Part shown: piece by piece, positions 35,364 through 47,753 of the stretch
How positions within the stretch are numbered: the first letter of the stretch is position 1
Layout of the letters: each line of letters starts with the position of its first letter
Assembly: GCA_025531455.1 (NCBI GenBank)
Contig: JAMYHL010000100.1
Location: forward strand, 56,478-120,477
DNA length: 64,000 nucleotides
DNA from: Apiotrichum sp. Y4204
Lineage: Eukaryota > Basidiomycota > Tremellomycetes > Trichosporonales > Trichosporonaceae
Direction of reading: 5' to 3'
The notes under the pieces: generated by a model
The model's input: the letters and a program-made list of their open reading frames with translations, nothing else
The model's database searches: none
Told to the model about the DNA's origin: nothing
Made by a program: the position numbers and the translations under genes

Positions 35364-36527
35364 TGGGAGCGGTCAACGGCACAGGGCGGGGATGGAATGG
35401 GGGACGTGAGATGATGTGAGATAGATCCGGGATGCAAGGCCGTGATGGGTCGTGGTGTCGTGTCTGGTCGTAAAAGTCGGTGTGTTTCAGCGCGAGAAAC
35501 AAGACGAAAGATCGAGGGATGGAGGTGGAGAGGCAACAAGATAAAACGCCGCCACACCGCCAGGGAAGGAGCTCGACGAGAGCACGACGACGATGAGCCG
35601 CGAGGCGCAGGAGTGACGAAAGTTGGCGCCTTGGCTGGATCCTGCGCCGTGGGCGTGAGGTGGACACGGGCCGAGGTGGGGAATAAAGTTGGTGCGCGGA
35701 GGAAACCACTGGTCAAAAGGTCGAGTCGCGATGGGAAGCGTACAGAGTGGTGTGCAGAGAAGAAGGAAAAAAGTGTTCGGGTGTAAAGTACAAAGCAAAG
35801 AGCGAATGGGCGGAGGTGGTTAGGTGTGTGGATGACACAGAGACGACTGTCGAGCTGTCGGTGGTGTTTGTCCGATGGAGCACCTGAGAACAGCAGCCGA
35901 GTATGGTTTGGCGATCCCAGCGCAGCGTGGGTGACGGCGAGCGCAAGACAGGTTACAGGGGTTGTCGATGTGGAAGGCGCGGGCCGCAGGCGATGACGAG
36001 AAGAGAGAACTGGCGATGGCGGCGAGATGAGGACGGAAGGGAGATCTGGAGGATGCGGAGATGGATGCGGAGGTTGGAGATGCGGAAATGCCCCGCCCAC
36101 ACCGTCGGAAGCGCTGCGTTGTACAGTATTGCGGGTTGGGCCCGCCCAAACGGGCCGCACCACGGTGCCTGCCTTTAGCTCAACCTCGTGCTTTCTCATC
36201 CATGCTCATGCACATGCACGCACATAAAGGCAATAGTATGCACTCCCGGCGGGAACATCACACCAAAATGCATACACAACATGCGTGCGGCGGAGAGACT
36301 ATGGTAAAAGCGTGGGCGGGAATGGGAACGAGGAATGCGTGGGTATGGGAGCACGAGCTACGAGTAGAGGGGCGACGCGCGGACTTGGCGCGACAGGCAA
36401 CGATCTATACCTGGGTCGACTCTTGGATAGGCTCGGATAGCCTGGGTAAAGCGGGTGTCGACCTATCGAGGCTGTCGCGTTGTCGCACTGCTGCCATTGG
36501 CAGCATCAACAGCGACCTGTCGGCCAC
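35364..36527. other. Upstream region of the apyrase gene
   Basis: About 1.2 kb between the apyrase start and the 3' end of the roadblock gene. No gene supported; frames are composition artefacts. Likely holds the apyrase promoter and the roadblock terminator. Confidence 0.5.
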
Positions 36528-37000
36528 CTATTGTCCAGGATCCTGGAGCACGACGAGGAGGTATCGCTCGTCTGCACGTCAGCGTCACCCATTGCGCAAA
36601 TATCCGTTAAGCAACGTACCGGGAGTAATAATGAGTTCGTGCCGCTTCGTACGGATACGCATGAGGCGCAGCTCGTCCTGGGATGGGGTGAGCACACGAC
36701 AATTCTCCCACTCACGCCAGCCTCGCACGCGCCGACCGCCTGCGTCGTGGCATTCACGACGCTCTCCAGCGCGCCGGCGTACCGCCGCCCACTCTCGCCC
36801 TCGAACACTGTTCCGGTACTCTGCACGATTCCGCTCCCGCTCCCGCCGCGCGCGAGGATCATCACGCCCCTCACGTTGCGGTACGCGCTCAGGCGGGAGA
36901 GTGTCGCTTCGATCTCGGGCGGCGGGGAGCTGGAGCTGGGCGCCGTCGCCGTGGTGGGTGAGGAGGGCGTGCCACCGTTCGGAACGTCGGCTGTGCTCAT
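36528..37000 (-). CDS. Roadblock/LC7 dynein light chain
   Basis: Cytoplasmic dynein light chain that dimerises and binds the intermediate chain, for microtubule transport. Exons 36716-37000, 36620-36677 and 36528-36571 give 128 residues. An N-terminal Ser/Pro-rich extension (about 1-28) precedes the domain IEATLSRLSAYRNVRGVMIL; the C-terminal half DELRLMRIRTKRHELIITPD and RYLLVVLQDPGQ is assembled across two introns and matches the strand pattern of DYNLRB proteins. The first donor is GTGAGT directly after GAGGCTGGC; reading through it would destroy the family match. It shares a 660-base divergent promoter with the bL12m gene. Confidence 0.9.
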
Positions 37001-37660
37001 GGTGGCTAAGAGTGAGTGTAAGGGGATTGAGTAACGGTGAGAAACAGAGAGAGGGGATGTTGAGGATCCAAGTCGACGATTGTTTTTGTGACGCGACGCC
37101 CAGTGGTCAACACTTGTACCACGTCATGGCCTGGCTATTGTGGCGCTTGGCGGAGCAACAAATGAGACATCTAGGCATTTAAACCATTGGCACATGCATG
37201 CAGCGTGCAGAAAGGATAAGTATATCAAAGGAGCACATCTCCTTGTGCATGCATAAATGCCAGAACTGCTGGGGCCCGGGAAGTGCCTTCAAGATCGGGA
37301 CAGGTCCTCCGGTCCTTCCCTGTGAGGGCCAAATCCAAAAAGTCGTGCTCGCACGCTGAGTCGAACAGCGGTCGGGTCGGGAGTAGGAAAACCACAACGA
37401 CCAGTGATAACCACCTACACTATACGAGCCACATAATCTTGGAAAACCGTAATCCTTTCTGACACCACCTGCCAGTTTAGGCGAGGGAAAACACCTCTAT
37501 ACCCTCGCGCGCCTAGCAGAATTTCCCGAAGTCACATTCTCTTCGTCCTCTGGAGATTTCGGATCGTCCTTTCTCTTTCGGAGGTGCTCGTCGTCCAAAA
37601 GTCGTCTCTTTTCGCTTCACCACCACCAAAAACACCCTCCTCACCACCATCCCACCCACC
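37001..37660. promoter_or_regulatory. Divergent promoter region, roadblock and bL12m
   Basis: No gene is seen between the two divergent starts. The bL12m side is CT/CA-rich with a CCACCC-rich leader ending in CACCATGAGC. Confidence 0.5.
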
Positions 37661-38983
37661 ATGAGCGTGCGTATCGATACAAACGGGGACGGAGCGCGGC
37701 GCGGAGCACGCGGCAAGACGACGTTTCGGCGACGACGGCTCGCAGCGACGTTTTTTTTTTTTCTGTCGCGGTCTTTTCTCCGACCTGACCATGTCGCGCG
37801 ATGCCGTCGATATTGCTGTCGCCGTCGCCGCCGCTGTCATCAGACAGAGTCGTGTGTCTCTCCCTGTTTCTGCTCTTCTAAGTTTCACGTTCTTCCTACT
37901 GCGCCTAGTTTCTGCTTTGCCCAAGCCGCACATCCCAGCCCCGCTGACCCCAGGCCCCCCGGACCGTCCTCCGCGCCCTGCGCGCCTCGACCTCGCGCGC
38001 CGCCTACCGGCCTGCCCCGGCGCGCGCCTTCTCCGCGTCTCGCGCCGTCCGTGAGGAGGCTGCCGCCGCCGTCTCGCCCAAGATTGCCGGCATCGTCGAC
38101 ACCGTCGAGACCCTCACGCTTCTTGAGGTTTCCGAGCTCGTTTCCGCGCTCAAGGTGAGGACGTGATGCGGGATGGTGGAGATTCGGAGGCGGGTAGATC
38201 ACGCAAAGTTTTACCCGCGCAACTCCCGATTTCCAGATTAGCCCGCTCTCTGTGTCACGGCAGATCTAACCCCAGACCCGCCTCAACATCACCGAGGTCG
38301 CGATGCCCGCCGCCGCCGCCGCGCCGGCAGCCGGTGGTGCCGCTGCCGCTGCCCCTGCCGAGGAGGAGGCCGAGAAGCCCAAGGAGCAGACCATCTTCAC
38401 GCTCAAGCTGACCGCGATCGACGCCACCGCCAAGGCCAAGATCATCCGCGAGGTCAAGGGTCTCATGCCTAACATGAACCTTGTTGAGGTGAGTGAATGT
38501 GATGGAGGGGAGGGAGGGAGGAGAGGTGGGGGATGTGAGAGCGAGAGAGAGGAGACGAGTGGTTGCGAGAGGCGAAGCGAGCGGTTAAAGTTGCGGGCCG
38601 TTCGCAGCAGATCATGTCCACAGCTTTGGCTTGATGCTCTCCGGGCCGACAAGGTGGAAGATCCATGCCAAGGACGAGGACAGGACCATTAATGGCAATG
38701 TCCCGGCATTGGCTGGCACACTTGCTCCGTTGCCGTGGTGCGCTGCAAAGCGCCGGCTGGCTTGTGTACGCTAAGCCAGGCTTTGCGCTCCGCCTCCCTC
38801 TCTTCCCTTCTCCCATCTTCGACTCTCAACCCTCCTCCCTTGATTCCGCACAACTCACACCCGCAGGCGAAGAAGTTTGTCGAGTCGGTCCCCCAGACGC
38901 TCAAGGAGAACGTGCCCAAGGAGGAGGCCGAGGAGATGGTCAAGAAGCTCGCCGGCCTCGGCGCCACCGTCACCATGTCGTAA
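37661..38983 (+). CDS. MRPL12: Mitochondrial ribosomal protein bL12m (L7/L12)
   Basis: Stalk protein of the mitochondrial large subunit that recruits translation factors. Exons 37661-37666, 37954-38154, 38276-38488 and 38867-38983 give 178 residues. The first exon is only ATGAGC; spliced on, it yields MSAPRTVLRALRASTSRAAY, a basic, Arg/Ser-rich, acid-free mitochondrial presequence. The N-terminal dimerisation helix reads LTLLEVSELVSALKTRLNI, then an Ala/Pro hinge, then the L7/L12 C-terminal domain (FTLKLTAIDATAKAKIIREV ... EAEEMVKKLAGLGATVTMS). Introns are long for this window (287, 121 and 378 bases), which may mean they carry expression signals. Confidence 0.9.
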
Positions 38984-39174
38984 TTGCATTGGCACAGTAC
39001 GCATATTTGGCGCTTGTAGATCCGGTAGCATGCACATATCCAGCTCATCCTGACCGAGGGCAGGGCTGGGGAGGAAGGACTAGAGAATGCGGACCGTCGG
39101 ATAGAGGTATGGACGACAACAAGAATCCGATGTTCAAGCCCGTTATCCATTCTACATATATCTAGTAATCCATC

Positions 39175-40357
39175 TCACGCAACACGGTTCCGCACCGGCC
39201 CGCCGGCGAGGTACTCGACCACAAGGTCGATAGCGAGGGTACATCCGCGCTCTGCGCTCTCCTCTGTATTCCCACCTAGATGGGGGAGGAGCACGGTGTT
39301 GGGGAGGTCGAGGTGTGCGAGGTTCGCCCCGAAAGCCGGCTCGGTGCGGAGGACGTCGAGCCCCGCCCCGCCAATCACGCCGTTCTTCAGTGCAGAAGCG
39401 AGAGCAGCCTCGTCCACGAGCCCCCCGCGCGCCGTGTTGATAAGTACGGCCGTGGTGCGCATTTTGGCGAGCTGCGGCCCCGAGATCATATCGGCCGTCT
39501 CGGGGCTGAGCGGGCAGTGGAGGGAGAGCACGTCGACGGCGGGTAGGAGCGCGTCGAGGCTGTCTACCCTTGTATGCTTTATTTCTCCGCGCGGATCCTC
39601 GGCTGTCCACCGCGTCAAAGGGGAAGTGGGCGAGTAAACGAGTATCTCGCACCCAAACGCGGCGAAGAGGCGCGCCGCGTGCGCCGATATGTCCCCCATC
39701 CCCACTAGGCCGACGGTCTTGCCCAGCAGACCGGGCGCCAGGAGCTTGATGGAGGGTAAGCGCTCCCCGGACCGAATGCGGTTGTTTGCCTCGACGATGC
39801 GCCGGAGCACGGCGAGCGCGAGCGCGACTGTCAGTTCGGCGACTTCCTGCGCGTCAGAAGAGGATTTTCAGAGATGAAGAGAAAGCTAGAGGTGGTGTTT
39901 GATGCTGGATTCACTCTGACTCACAGCAGCATTCGTCCCCGGCATGTTCGTGACGACCACGCCGTGCGCGCGACACGCATCGAGATCAATAGAGTCGTAT
40001 CCCGTCCCGTTGCGCGCAATGATCTTGAGGCGCGGCGCGGCCGCAATGTCCGCCGCCGTGAACTTGCCGATACGCACCACTGGGATATTAACAACAGTGC
40101 ACAGTATCCTTATATCCTTTTGGTGACTTACACGCGGCATCGGCGACCTCGAGACACTCGCCCCAGCTCATCTCCCCGCCCTGTCCCTTCGGCCGGACGA
40201 CTTTCTTGAAGAGAGATTCGGCGTACGCCTCAGACTTGGGGTGGAGTGGCGTGGGGAGGAAGAGCGTCGCTTCCCCCGCTGGCACGTCTGGCGGGCGCGG
40301 GGTGGAGAGGCGCGCCGGGGTGCGTGGGGTTGTTGTACCCGTGTGCGGGGTGTCCAT
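39175..40357 (-). CDS. D-isomer 2-hydroxyacid dehydrogenase (phosphoglycerate dehydrogenase-like)
   Basis: NAD(P)-dependent reductase of 2-keto acids or oxidiser of D-2-hydroxyacids; cytosolic. Exons 40132-40357, 39925-40079 and 39175-39846 give 350 residues. Catalytic landmarks: the substrate loop NGTGYDSIDLDA, the Rossmann turn GLVGMGDISAHAARLF, the Arg in NTARGGLVDEAAL, Glu in LRTEPAF and His in LLPHLGGNTEES. The glycine motif is GxGxxS rather than the usual GxGxxG, so the third glycine is replaced. No ACT domain follows, so it is not a full SER3-type enzyme. The disordered N-terminal 30 residues are rich in Thr and Pro. Substrate cannot be told from the sequence. It converges on the bL12m gene with 191 bases between stops. 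Confidence 0.88.
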
Positions 40358-40699
40358 TGTGAGGCTTTGAGGTAGAGAGAAAGAGAGAAAGAGGGGAGAT
40401 GCGGTAGATATTGACGAGAAAACGCGAGAAATGTGCTGTGCCAGGTGGGCTGTCGGACCGCGGAGCGATCGGACCGCGTTATCGCGTCGGAGGTCGCCGA
40501 GCGATGATTGCCGATGTCAGACAGGTCACCAGGGGGTTCTTAATCTCAACACAACTGCGCATGCACCATCCCCTGGCATCTGGCCCGACTGCAAGGTACT
40601 GCATAGCACTCTACGCTGTATATTCTTAATATTCTGTCTTAGAATTGGGTCTGATCTCGTCTGATATGGTGTGATATAGTCAGATATCGCCAAGATCTC
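40358..40699. other. Intergenic between dehydrogenase and S28 peptidase
   Basis: Promoter of the dehydrogenase and 3' region of the peptidase, both on the minus strand. No gene seen. An AGAAAGAGAG-type purine run lies just upstream of the dehydrogenase ATG. Confidence 0.5.
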
Positions 40700-42749
40700 C
40701 TACTTCCCCTCCGCCTTCTCGTCCTTGAACCGCGCAACCCACTCCTGTACGAAGAGCACCATAAAGTCGTGCACGTTGCGGATGCGCTCCGGCACCTGCG
40801 TGCGGTTCTTGAGCCCGTTCTGAAATAAGCATGGGGATCCCTGCTCCGACTCACCTCATCGTAGTGGTGGATCGCGTCGAAAATGAGGTGCACGGGCTTG
40901 TCGATGCTCGAGCTACGCTTTGGCGCAATGTCGCTCTGGGGCGTCTGGTGTGAGCTAGTGAGTTCTAATTGTAGCTCACCACTGGGCGCCACGGGTCGCG
41001 GTCGCCGTCGATAAATGCCAGACGGCTGTACTCGATTTCATAGTCACCGCGGCGGTTCACCTCTTCGACGTCTGGCCACTCGGGGACAGTAAAGTGCTTG
41101 CCGGGAGGGAACGCCTGCTTGCAGATCTTGGCCTCGTAGTCAAGCGTCAGACGGCGGGAGACGATGGTCGGCCGGTCGGCCGACGGAGCCGGCATGAAGT
41201 AGCCCCACTGCGTGCAAACTGGAATCAGCAGAGGTTAAAAGAGCCACTCACCCTGGAAGATCCACAGGCGCCAGGTCTGCTTCAGGCCCGTCTTCTGGAA
41301 CTTGGCGTCATCGTTGGTGCCAAAGCACTGATGTCAGTCATTGGCCGCTCCCGCGAAGATTACTTACATCCTCAACGTTGGTCGGGCACCTGTCAACAAA
41401 GTTCTCCTTGATGATCTTGGCGTAGTTGATGATGATGGCCGGGCTGTAGTCAGCATGAGGCCCCTGTTCTTACAAGGCCCTCGCTCTAGCTCACACCCTG
41501 ATAAATCCAATCTTGCTGCTTCCCTTGTCGGCAGTGAGGGCCTTGCAGAAGTCATCGAAGAGCGTGACGCTCTCCGCGGGGTCCCAGTTCTGCGCCTGCC
41601 AGTAGCCTGCCGTCAGTCATACACCCTACGACACTACATGTAAACCACGCACCCAGGGGTGTGGAAAGGACAGAGGCAAAGTCGGGATCGGTGAGGTTGC
41701 CCAGCCCGAACGCGCCCTTGATGAGCGACGGCACGGGCTCGGGCAGGTCGAGCAGGCCATCAATCACCTGGATGGCAATCTGCAGCGAGCGCATGCACCG
41801 CTGGTCGGCGTACTTGATGATCGGGTCGTAGTACTGCGGGAAGTCGATCTGGGCGTGGGTAACCGCTGGGAATTAGTGAACCGTGCGCAAGGCGAGAAGA
41901 TAAGAAGACGAGAAGCAGGAACCCACCGCTCGAGCCGATGCCGCCCCACACGAGGTGGGGGTACTGCGTGCGCATGTGCGCGGCGCGCGCGCCAGCGTAC
42001 GATCCGCCATAGTAGATCCACGGCGTCTTGCTCGGGTGCAGGTCGGCAGTGATGTTGAGCGAGGCGGGCGGCTTGAAGTTCTCAATAAACTGCGGGTTAG
42101 CTCTGCGCTTAACTGTAACCCACCTTGGCAGAGTCCTCGAGGGCCTCGGCGTTGTTCAGGAAGCGGAGGTCGTCGGTAGAGAGAGAGGGGACGGGGACCG
42201 ACTCGCCGTAGTAGCTGGAGTTAGATGAGGACTCATTCTACCCGGGACCTGCAGCACTCACCGGTGCTCGAGCACGATGGACAGACCGTTGGTGGCCTGC
42301 GAGAGGATGTCGAGAATACCCCTCTCCATGAACTTAAGTCTGCAATCAGTACTCGGATCCCTTCAAGGCCCACCTGTCCTCTCCCGAGGTCTCGCCGCCA
42401 TCGAGGACGATGACCGGTCCACCAGGCTTGTAGTACTGCGCGTCGGCCCAGAAGCGCTGGCAAAACGTGCCGTTCACCCCGGGCTCAAAGTGCGACACGC
42501 GCTGCTCAAAGCAGTGCGCCTCGTACTTTGGCGGCGGCGTCGACGCGAACTGGACATGCAAGGGGCTGTTGTGAGTACAGTGTACGGTGCATCTTGCTCA
42601 ACGGCCACTTACAGGTTCTTTTGGTCGTTGAGCGCCTGCCAGAGGCCGACCATCGGGCGGCCGCTGAGCAGGAGCTCGCGGTGCGTGTCGGCGTCGACGC
42701 GCGCCTGCGACGCGGTGGCCAGCGCCAGCAGCGCAATGGATGTGAGCAT
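40700..42749 (-). CDS. Secreted serine carboxypeptidase, family S28
   Basis: Removes residues after proline (lysosomal Pro-X carboxypeptidase/DPP2 family), secreted or vacuolar. Twelve exons join in phase to 528 residues: 42613-42749, 42374-42565, 42262-42339, 42124-42214, 41927-42089, 41653-41865, 41495-41606, 41368-41443, 41252-41327, 40980-41218, 40855-40944 and 40700-40819. Signal peptide MLTSIALLALATASQA. Early landmarks are FEQRVSHF and VIVLDGGE, then YYGESVP; the nucleophile is Ser196 in YYGGSYAGARAA, Asp454 lies in DGDRDPWRP and the His is at 485/486 in DAIHHYDE. CTQWGYF is also a family landmark. Ser-Asp-His order and spacing fit S28. Introns are 33-61 bases. Confidence 0.92.
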
Positions 42750-44634
42750 GGTAGTGGGGGAGTGGGAAGAAGGGGACGAGAGACCCTCGATGGCTGCTTC
42801 TTGTCGCTTCGGCTTGTTGCTGATTATTTATAGTTTGCGACCCATATGCACAAATGCACAAACATCCCAGCTAGCGGTTAGTAGTTGTTGACGGCGTCGA
42901 CGAGTGACAAGGTACATCCAGACCTAGCTGTTCATCCCGTTCCCGACCTAAAACTCTCCAAGTCCTCCACTCTCGTATGCTCTGAACCTTGTTCAGTCCA
43001 CGACCTTCCCGGTCGTCAACACCATCGCATCTTGGCACCACCCCGTTCTCGACAATGGCCTTCATGGTTTACGGACCGCCGAGTCCGAGGTCCGAGGCAC
43101 AAGGCGACGCGTGACGTACAAAAGGCACCACCAGCATAGACGGTCCAACCCGAAGGTGACCCACATGGAGGTATGGCCGGTATGGGGCGGAGGGGAATCA
43201 CGTGACTTCACCCACTTGACGCCAAACTCCGCCTCTCATCCACCACCACACCTCTTTTTTCCTGCTGCTCACTGCCAAAAATCCATCCCAGCTGCATCCC
43301 GCAATCAACAACAGCTACAGAAACACAGATCCAAAGACTGCAGACAACTCCTCTGCAACCATAATACCGTCCACGGACAGCATGCAGTATGCAACAGTAT
43401 GTAACGTGCGCCCCTCAACCCCCCAGACACTACGCATCCGGGAGCAGGACCGAACCGCGAGGGCTGGCGACACGAACCCCAAACCCGGGTCAACAGGAGT
43501 GGGGCGGAACTCGCTCTGCGCACCTCCGAGCACCTAACGGCCGTGGGTGTAGCGGCAATCAAGCGACTCTGCGATCGTGTCAGTGGCCTGCTCGTCGAGG
43601 GGGTTGTGGTTGCTCTTTTTGTAAACTTACCTATAAGGGAGGGCGACAGGAAGAAGATGAAAAATGGGTTGGGTCGCGGATTTATACTCGCAGCAGCAAT
43701 GGTGTGCCAGCCAGCCAGCCAGTCAGCGGCCAGCCGGCTGCTCGCACCGGTTTTCGCACCTTTGTGCCACGCAAACGCCATACCGACCTCACGCAGCCTC
43801 CACATGCTCCACTTGAATGCCATTCATGCCATTCACTGCCATTCAACCTGTCTCCGCGCTCGCATGAGCTCGACATCTCGAGCTCGACTCTCGAGTTCTT
43901 CAAGCATTGTACTATCCACTCCCTTGAATCTCCGAGCTGTCTCTCCGGGGCCTCTCGGAGCCAGCGCTGTGGGGGGTAGGGATACTCCCTGACCAGTGAT
44001 AAGCCCACCGCCCACTGCTGCAGACTAGCAACATGTTCTCGAATCGATCTCCTCGATTCCTTTCCCACCCGACACATAACCACTGGTAATACTGACATGC
44101 TGACACCTTCTGAAATCTGGGCAGCAGGCACGCATACCGCTATACATGCTCTGGGCATGGACAGGATTCGCCTCACTGTTTGATATTGTTCGATTGCTCT
44201 CCGGGGTCGGCTGCGAAGCTGCGGTTAAGAGGAGAGAAGCCTTGGCGCGGTGGGGCATATTATGGTTGCCGGCCTTTGCCATGATCGTCGGTCGCCGCAC
44301 TTAGTCTTGTTGCTGACGCCCTTACGTGGCTTGCTGTTGCAGCCTTATGGTAGGAGCCGAATGGCATGAGCTTGGTGACATGAGCCAAGTGCTCGAAAGA
44401 CAAACAGCCCATGTGAACTGTGAGCGTGTCCGTTGGGTTCGCTGCAACACTGGCACCAATGTACCGATTCATTACAAGACTGCCGAATACTGAACACTTC
44501 TGATTACCACCAAACTCCGATTCACAATCCGCTGCGCAAACGATCAGCTCCTTCCTTAGCACACAGCCGTGCCAGCGGCTCTCTGCGCCCCGCGCCCAGC
44601 GCCGCGCTCTTCGCTGGCTGCCCTCGCTGCCCGC
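42750..44634. other. Intergenic, no supported protein gene
   Basis: About 1.9 kb upstream of the S28 gene. Frames up to ~196 codons exist on both strands but lack domains. A TCACGTGA element is at 43198. On the minus strand a TATAAAT (43680-43686), a GTAAGT donor (43625-43630) and a CTGAC/GCAG acceptor (43569) are in the right order for a short spliced transcript. Confidence 0.5.
43198..43205. promoter_or_regulatory. TCACGTGA palindrome (bHLH-type site)
   Basis: Eight-base palindrome containing the CACGTG E-box, 449 bases upstream of the S28 peptidase ATG. Extended E-boxes of this form are bound by Cbf1-type bHLH factors in fungi; binding here is inferred. Confidence 0.45.
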
Positions 44635-46528
44635 TCAGGCCTTGTGCCACGAAGAGTTGCGCGTCCAGCGGCGCACCTTCTTTCCCCAGAAGTACATCGG
44701 GAGCGCAAAGCTCACCGGCCCGATGCAAGTCGCAAAGTTGACCATGGCGCAGGCAAACACGCCCTTCCTCTGAATCATGTCGAATACCCAGTAACTCATG
44801 CCGAAACCGGTCGTGTTCTTGATCACCGTCGCGACCACCATGATGTCGCCCGCGATCGGGGTGTAGCTGTCGACAGCGTACGCGACCGCAATTGTGGGGA
44901 TCGCGCTCGTCAGCACGCCCGTCGCGCCGTACCCCACGCAAAGAATGACCGGCCAGTCCCACTTGTTCTGGAACCCCAGCCCGCCAATGATGATGCCCAC
45001 CACCGCGACGATATAGTATGGGATAATTGCCGGGAGGCGGAACTCGGCCTCGCGGATGCCGTTGTTCCGCATCGTCATCTTGTGCGCGACCCAGTCGGAG
45101 AGCGGGCCGGCAGTGAAGAGACCGAGGAAGCCGCCGACGACAAACGCAAAGTTGGCATAGCCCATCGCGGCCGGGGAAAAGTTCCACGGCGGCTGCGAGA
45201 GGAGCTGCTGCGTGAGGTTGAAGTACAGGAGGACGTTGGCGCAGCCGTACGTGACGCAACCCGCCCAGAGGATGATGGGGTTGAAAAACTTGGCCCATGG
45301 GGAGAGCAGGTCCTTGACCAGCGTTTTGCGCCAGTCGGGGTTAATCGGCTGCCACAGCTTCCACTGCTGCCTGCTGGGCTTGCCGCGGCCGTGCACGCTG
45401 TCGTTGACTCCGCTGGAGAGGTGCTCAATGTCCTGGGTGTGGTCCACTTCCGACTTGCCGTCGTGCTCTTGCACGTCGCTGCCCTGTGGGGAGGTCGACC
45501 CTCCCTGAGTCTTGGGGCGGGAAAACAGCGTTTCGGGGTTGCCGAAAACGAGGTTGAGAGTGTTGAAGACACCCAGGCCGACGGACAGCCACCAGAAGGA
45601 CCGCCAGCCATACCGCTGCGCCATGTTGCCGCTCATGATCGGGCCGATGAAAAGGCCTGGTGTGAGAACTCTATGCCTGCGTTCTGTTTCCTCATGACTC
45701 ACCAAAGAAGAAGGCGGTAAAGTACAGGCCCATCCAGCGACCGCGCTCGTGGACGAAAAACAGGTCCGCAATGACCTGCACCATCATCGTCTCGCTGATG
45801 GCGGTCGGCACGCCCGTCATGATGCGGGCCGCGAGAAAGGAGCTGTACGACTTGGCGACGGCCTCCCACACCGCAAAGCCAATGACCAGGAGGCTGGTGA
45901 CGATAGCAGTGGCGCGGCGCCCAAAGATGTTGGCGCACGGCACAATGATAAAGTTTGCGTATCCGAGCGACAGGACGCAGCCGCCAGTCAGGAGTCCAAT
46001 GTCCGTCTGGCTTGCATGTGGCCATTCCGCGGCGGCAAGACCGTTCATTGGCGCCATGGAAAGCGCGACGGCGACCGTGCAAATAGCGTAGAGAGCCTGT
46101 GTTGCGGCAACGAGGGCTGGTGTTAGCGCTTTTCATGCCGCCACCCACCCTTCCACTTCCAGTTCCAATTGAGAGGGTCGTCGAGCCGGTTCGTGGGCTG
46201 GGGGACGAGCCTGCGGTTAGTGTTTGTGTGATGTGTGGTATGGCATCTGATACATGCCACAAGCCATGGAAACCATGTGCCATGGGCCCGTATGTGCCAT
46301 GCATCACCATATCTCATCATCTACCAGTCTATGGCCGCTGACAGGCCACAGATACCCAATTCCCGCGGCATCGTAGCTGCCCCGGCCACTGCCCATTTGC
46401 ACTACCACAACTCACACTAGACCGCCACTGTTGGTCTGGTAATGGATACCATCGTGATCGCGCATCACCTCGGTACCGGGGATGTGCTCGTCCACAATGT
46501 GAGCTTGGACTCCGCCGTCGTCGCGCAT
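44635..46528 (-). CDS. MFS transporter, Dal5/allantoate permease family
   Basis: Anion:cation symporter family of the major facilitator superfamily, predicted to import a small carboxylate or amide (allantoate, nicotinate, dipeptide and related) at the plasma membrane. Exons 46416-46528, 46149-46210, 45703-46116 and 44635-45656 give 536 residues. A hydrophilic N-terminus leads to RLDDPLNWNWKWK, a common start of the first helix in fungal MFS proteins. Helices are clear: TQALYAICTVAVALSMAPM, GCVLSLGYANFIIVPCANIF with GRR, RIMTGVPTAISETMMVQV, and six more after a charged central loop (about residues 245-300). The second intron is 32 bases, the shortest class here. The start MRDDGGVQAHIVDEHIPGTE has no upstream rival. 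Substrate unknown. Confidence 0.88.
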
Positions 46529-47684
46529 CCTGGAGACAGTGAGGAGGGTGTAAGGTACTGTAGCTTGTAGCTAGGACTCGGGGAACAAACCTGCATCCCA
46601 ACCCACACCTCGAGCTTAAATCTTCTGGTGCTCTAGACTTGTTACTCTCTCGCATCTCTAGAATCTCGTATCTCTAGCATCGACTGGCGCACCGTTCCCA
46701 CACATGATGATAGGAGCCGGCCACCACAGCCGTGTGATCCCGCATGTGCAGCAAGTCTAGAGCTGTGCAGCAAAGTCTTGAGCTCCAAGTCCGCAACCTA
46801 ACCAAGTACCGAAACGGGGTGTCATGTTAGTGCCCGAAAATAGTGGGCAGCTAAACACATTCCTCACTGGCACTCACTTGGCAACTGGGCAACTGGGTTT
46901 GCCGCTGGAACGTGAGCCCCGCGACGCGAGCCCCGCACGCCGCACGCTGCTTCTTTGGGACCCCGCACCCCAACAACGGATAAACTGAGAAGCGTGCACT
47001 AATCACCTGCACATAACACAGGGGCATCACTCTCACGCGAGTGGACGCCGCCCGAAGTCTAATCATCGAGACCAGAAAGCCGCAATGGGAGATGCCTGGT
47101 TAATGAGAGGGTCAACATTGTCAGTGTCAATTAACTGCCCTCCCGTCATGTCGAAACCTAGATCCATCTCTTCGCACGTTGCTCGACTGCCGGTTAGCGC
47201 AGGTCAGCTGTGAGCTGCAGCTACTGATAAAGCCAAGTTCCCGAGACCCAACAACAAGGACAAGGCGGCCCCATGACCTCTTTCTGGGTCAATTGCTTCA
47301 ACCGATGGTTTTCCCGCCCAGGTTAAATCCCCCGCGACAAGAGATAACGCTCATCTTGCATTCGAGCTCGAGATCAGGCCTCCAAGTGATGCAAGGTAGA
47401 AGACTAGAAACGACGCGTCAGGAGTACGTGGGACCCACGGGAGCGACATGAGGCCGGCGTCGTCTCACTAATGGCCCCACCATCTATTCTGTGCCTATTC
47501 TGTGGTCGGTTCACAGGTGTCTCGGGGAGCGGGAAAGCGTGTAGATCTATTTTGATCGGTGGCAAGAGTGCCATTCAGTCGTCGGCAGTAGTGCAGAAAA
47601 GTGAACTCTGGCGTCGAGGTCGAGACCACAACAGATGACGACGACAACCACTGTGGCCTGTGGTCGAGTGGTCGATCACTGGGA
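46529..47684. other. Divergent intergenic region, MFS and tRNase Z
   Basis: No gene supported. Holds the promoters of the MFS transporter (minus) and tRNase Z (plus). Confidence 0.5.
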
Positions 47685-47692
47685 TCACGTGA
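47685..47692. promoter_or_regulatory. TCACGTGA palindrome, copy 1 near tRNase Z
   Basis: One of two identical octamers 69 bases apart (47685 and 47754) before the tRNase Z gene. Confidence 0.5.
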
Positions 47693-47753
47693 TGTTTGAG
47701 ACATGACCATTTCACGCGGAACTCAGATGGATTACACGCGAGTCCCACCAGCA

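Noticed and set aside
44569..45720. 382-codon plus-strand frame over the MFS transporter
   Set aside because: Shadow of the GC-rich minus-strand gene, whose translation has clear membrane helices.
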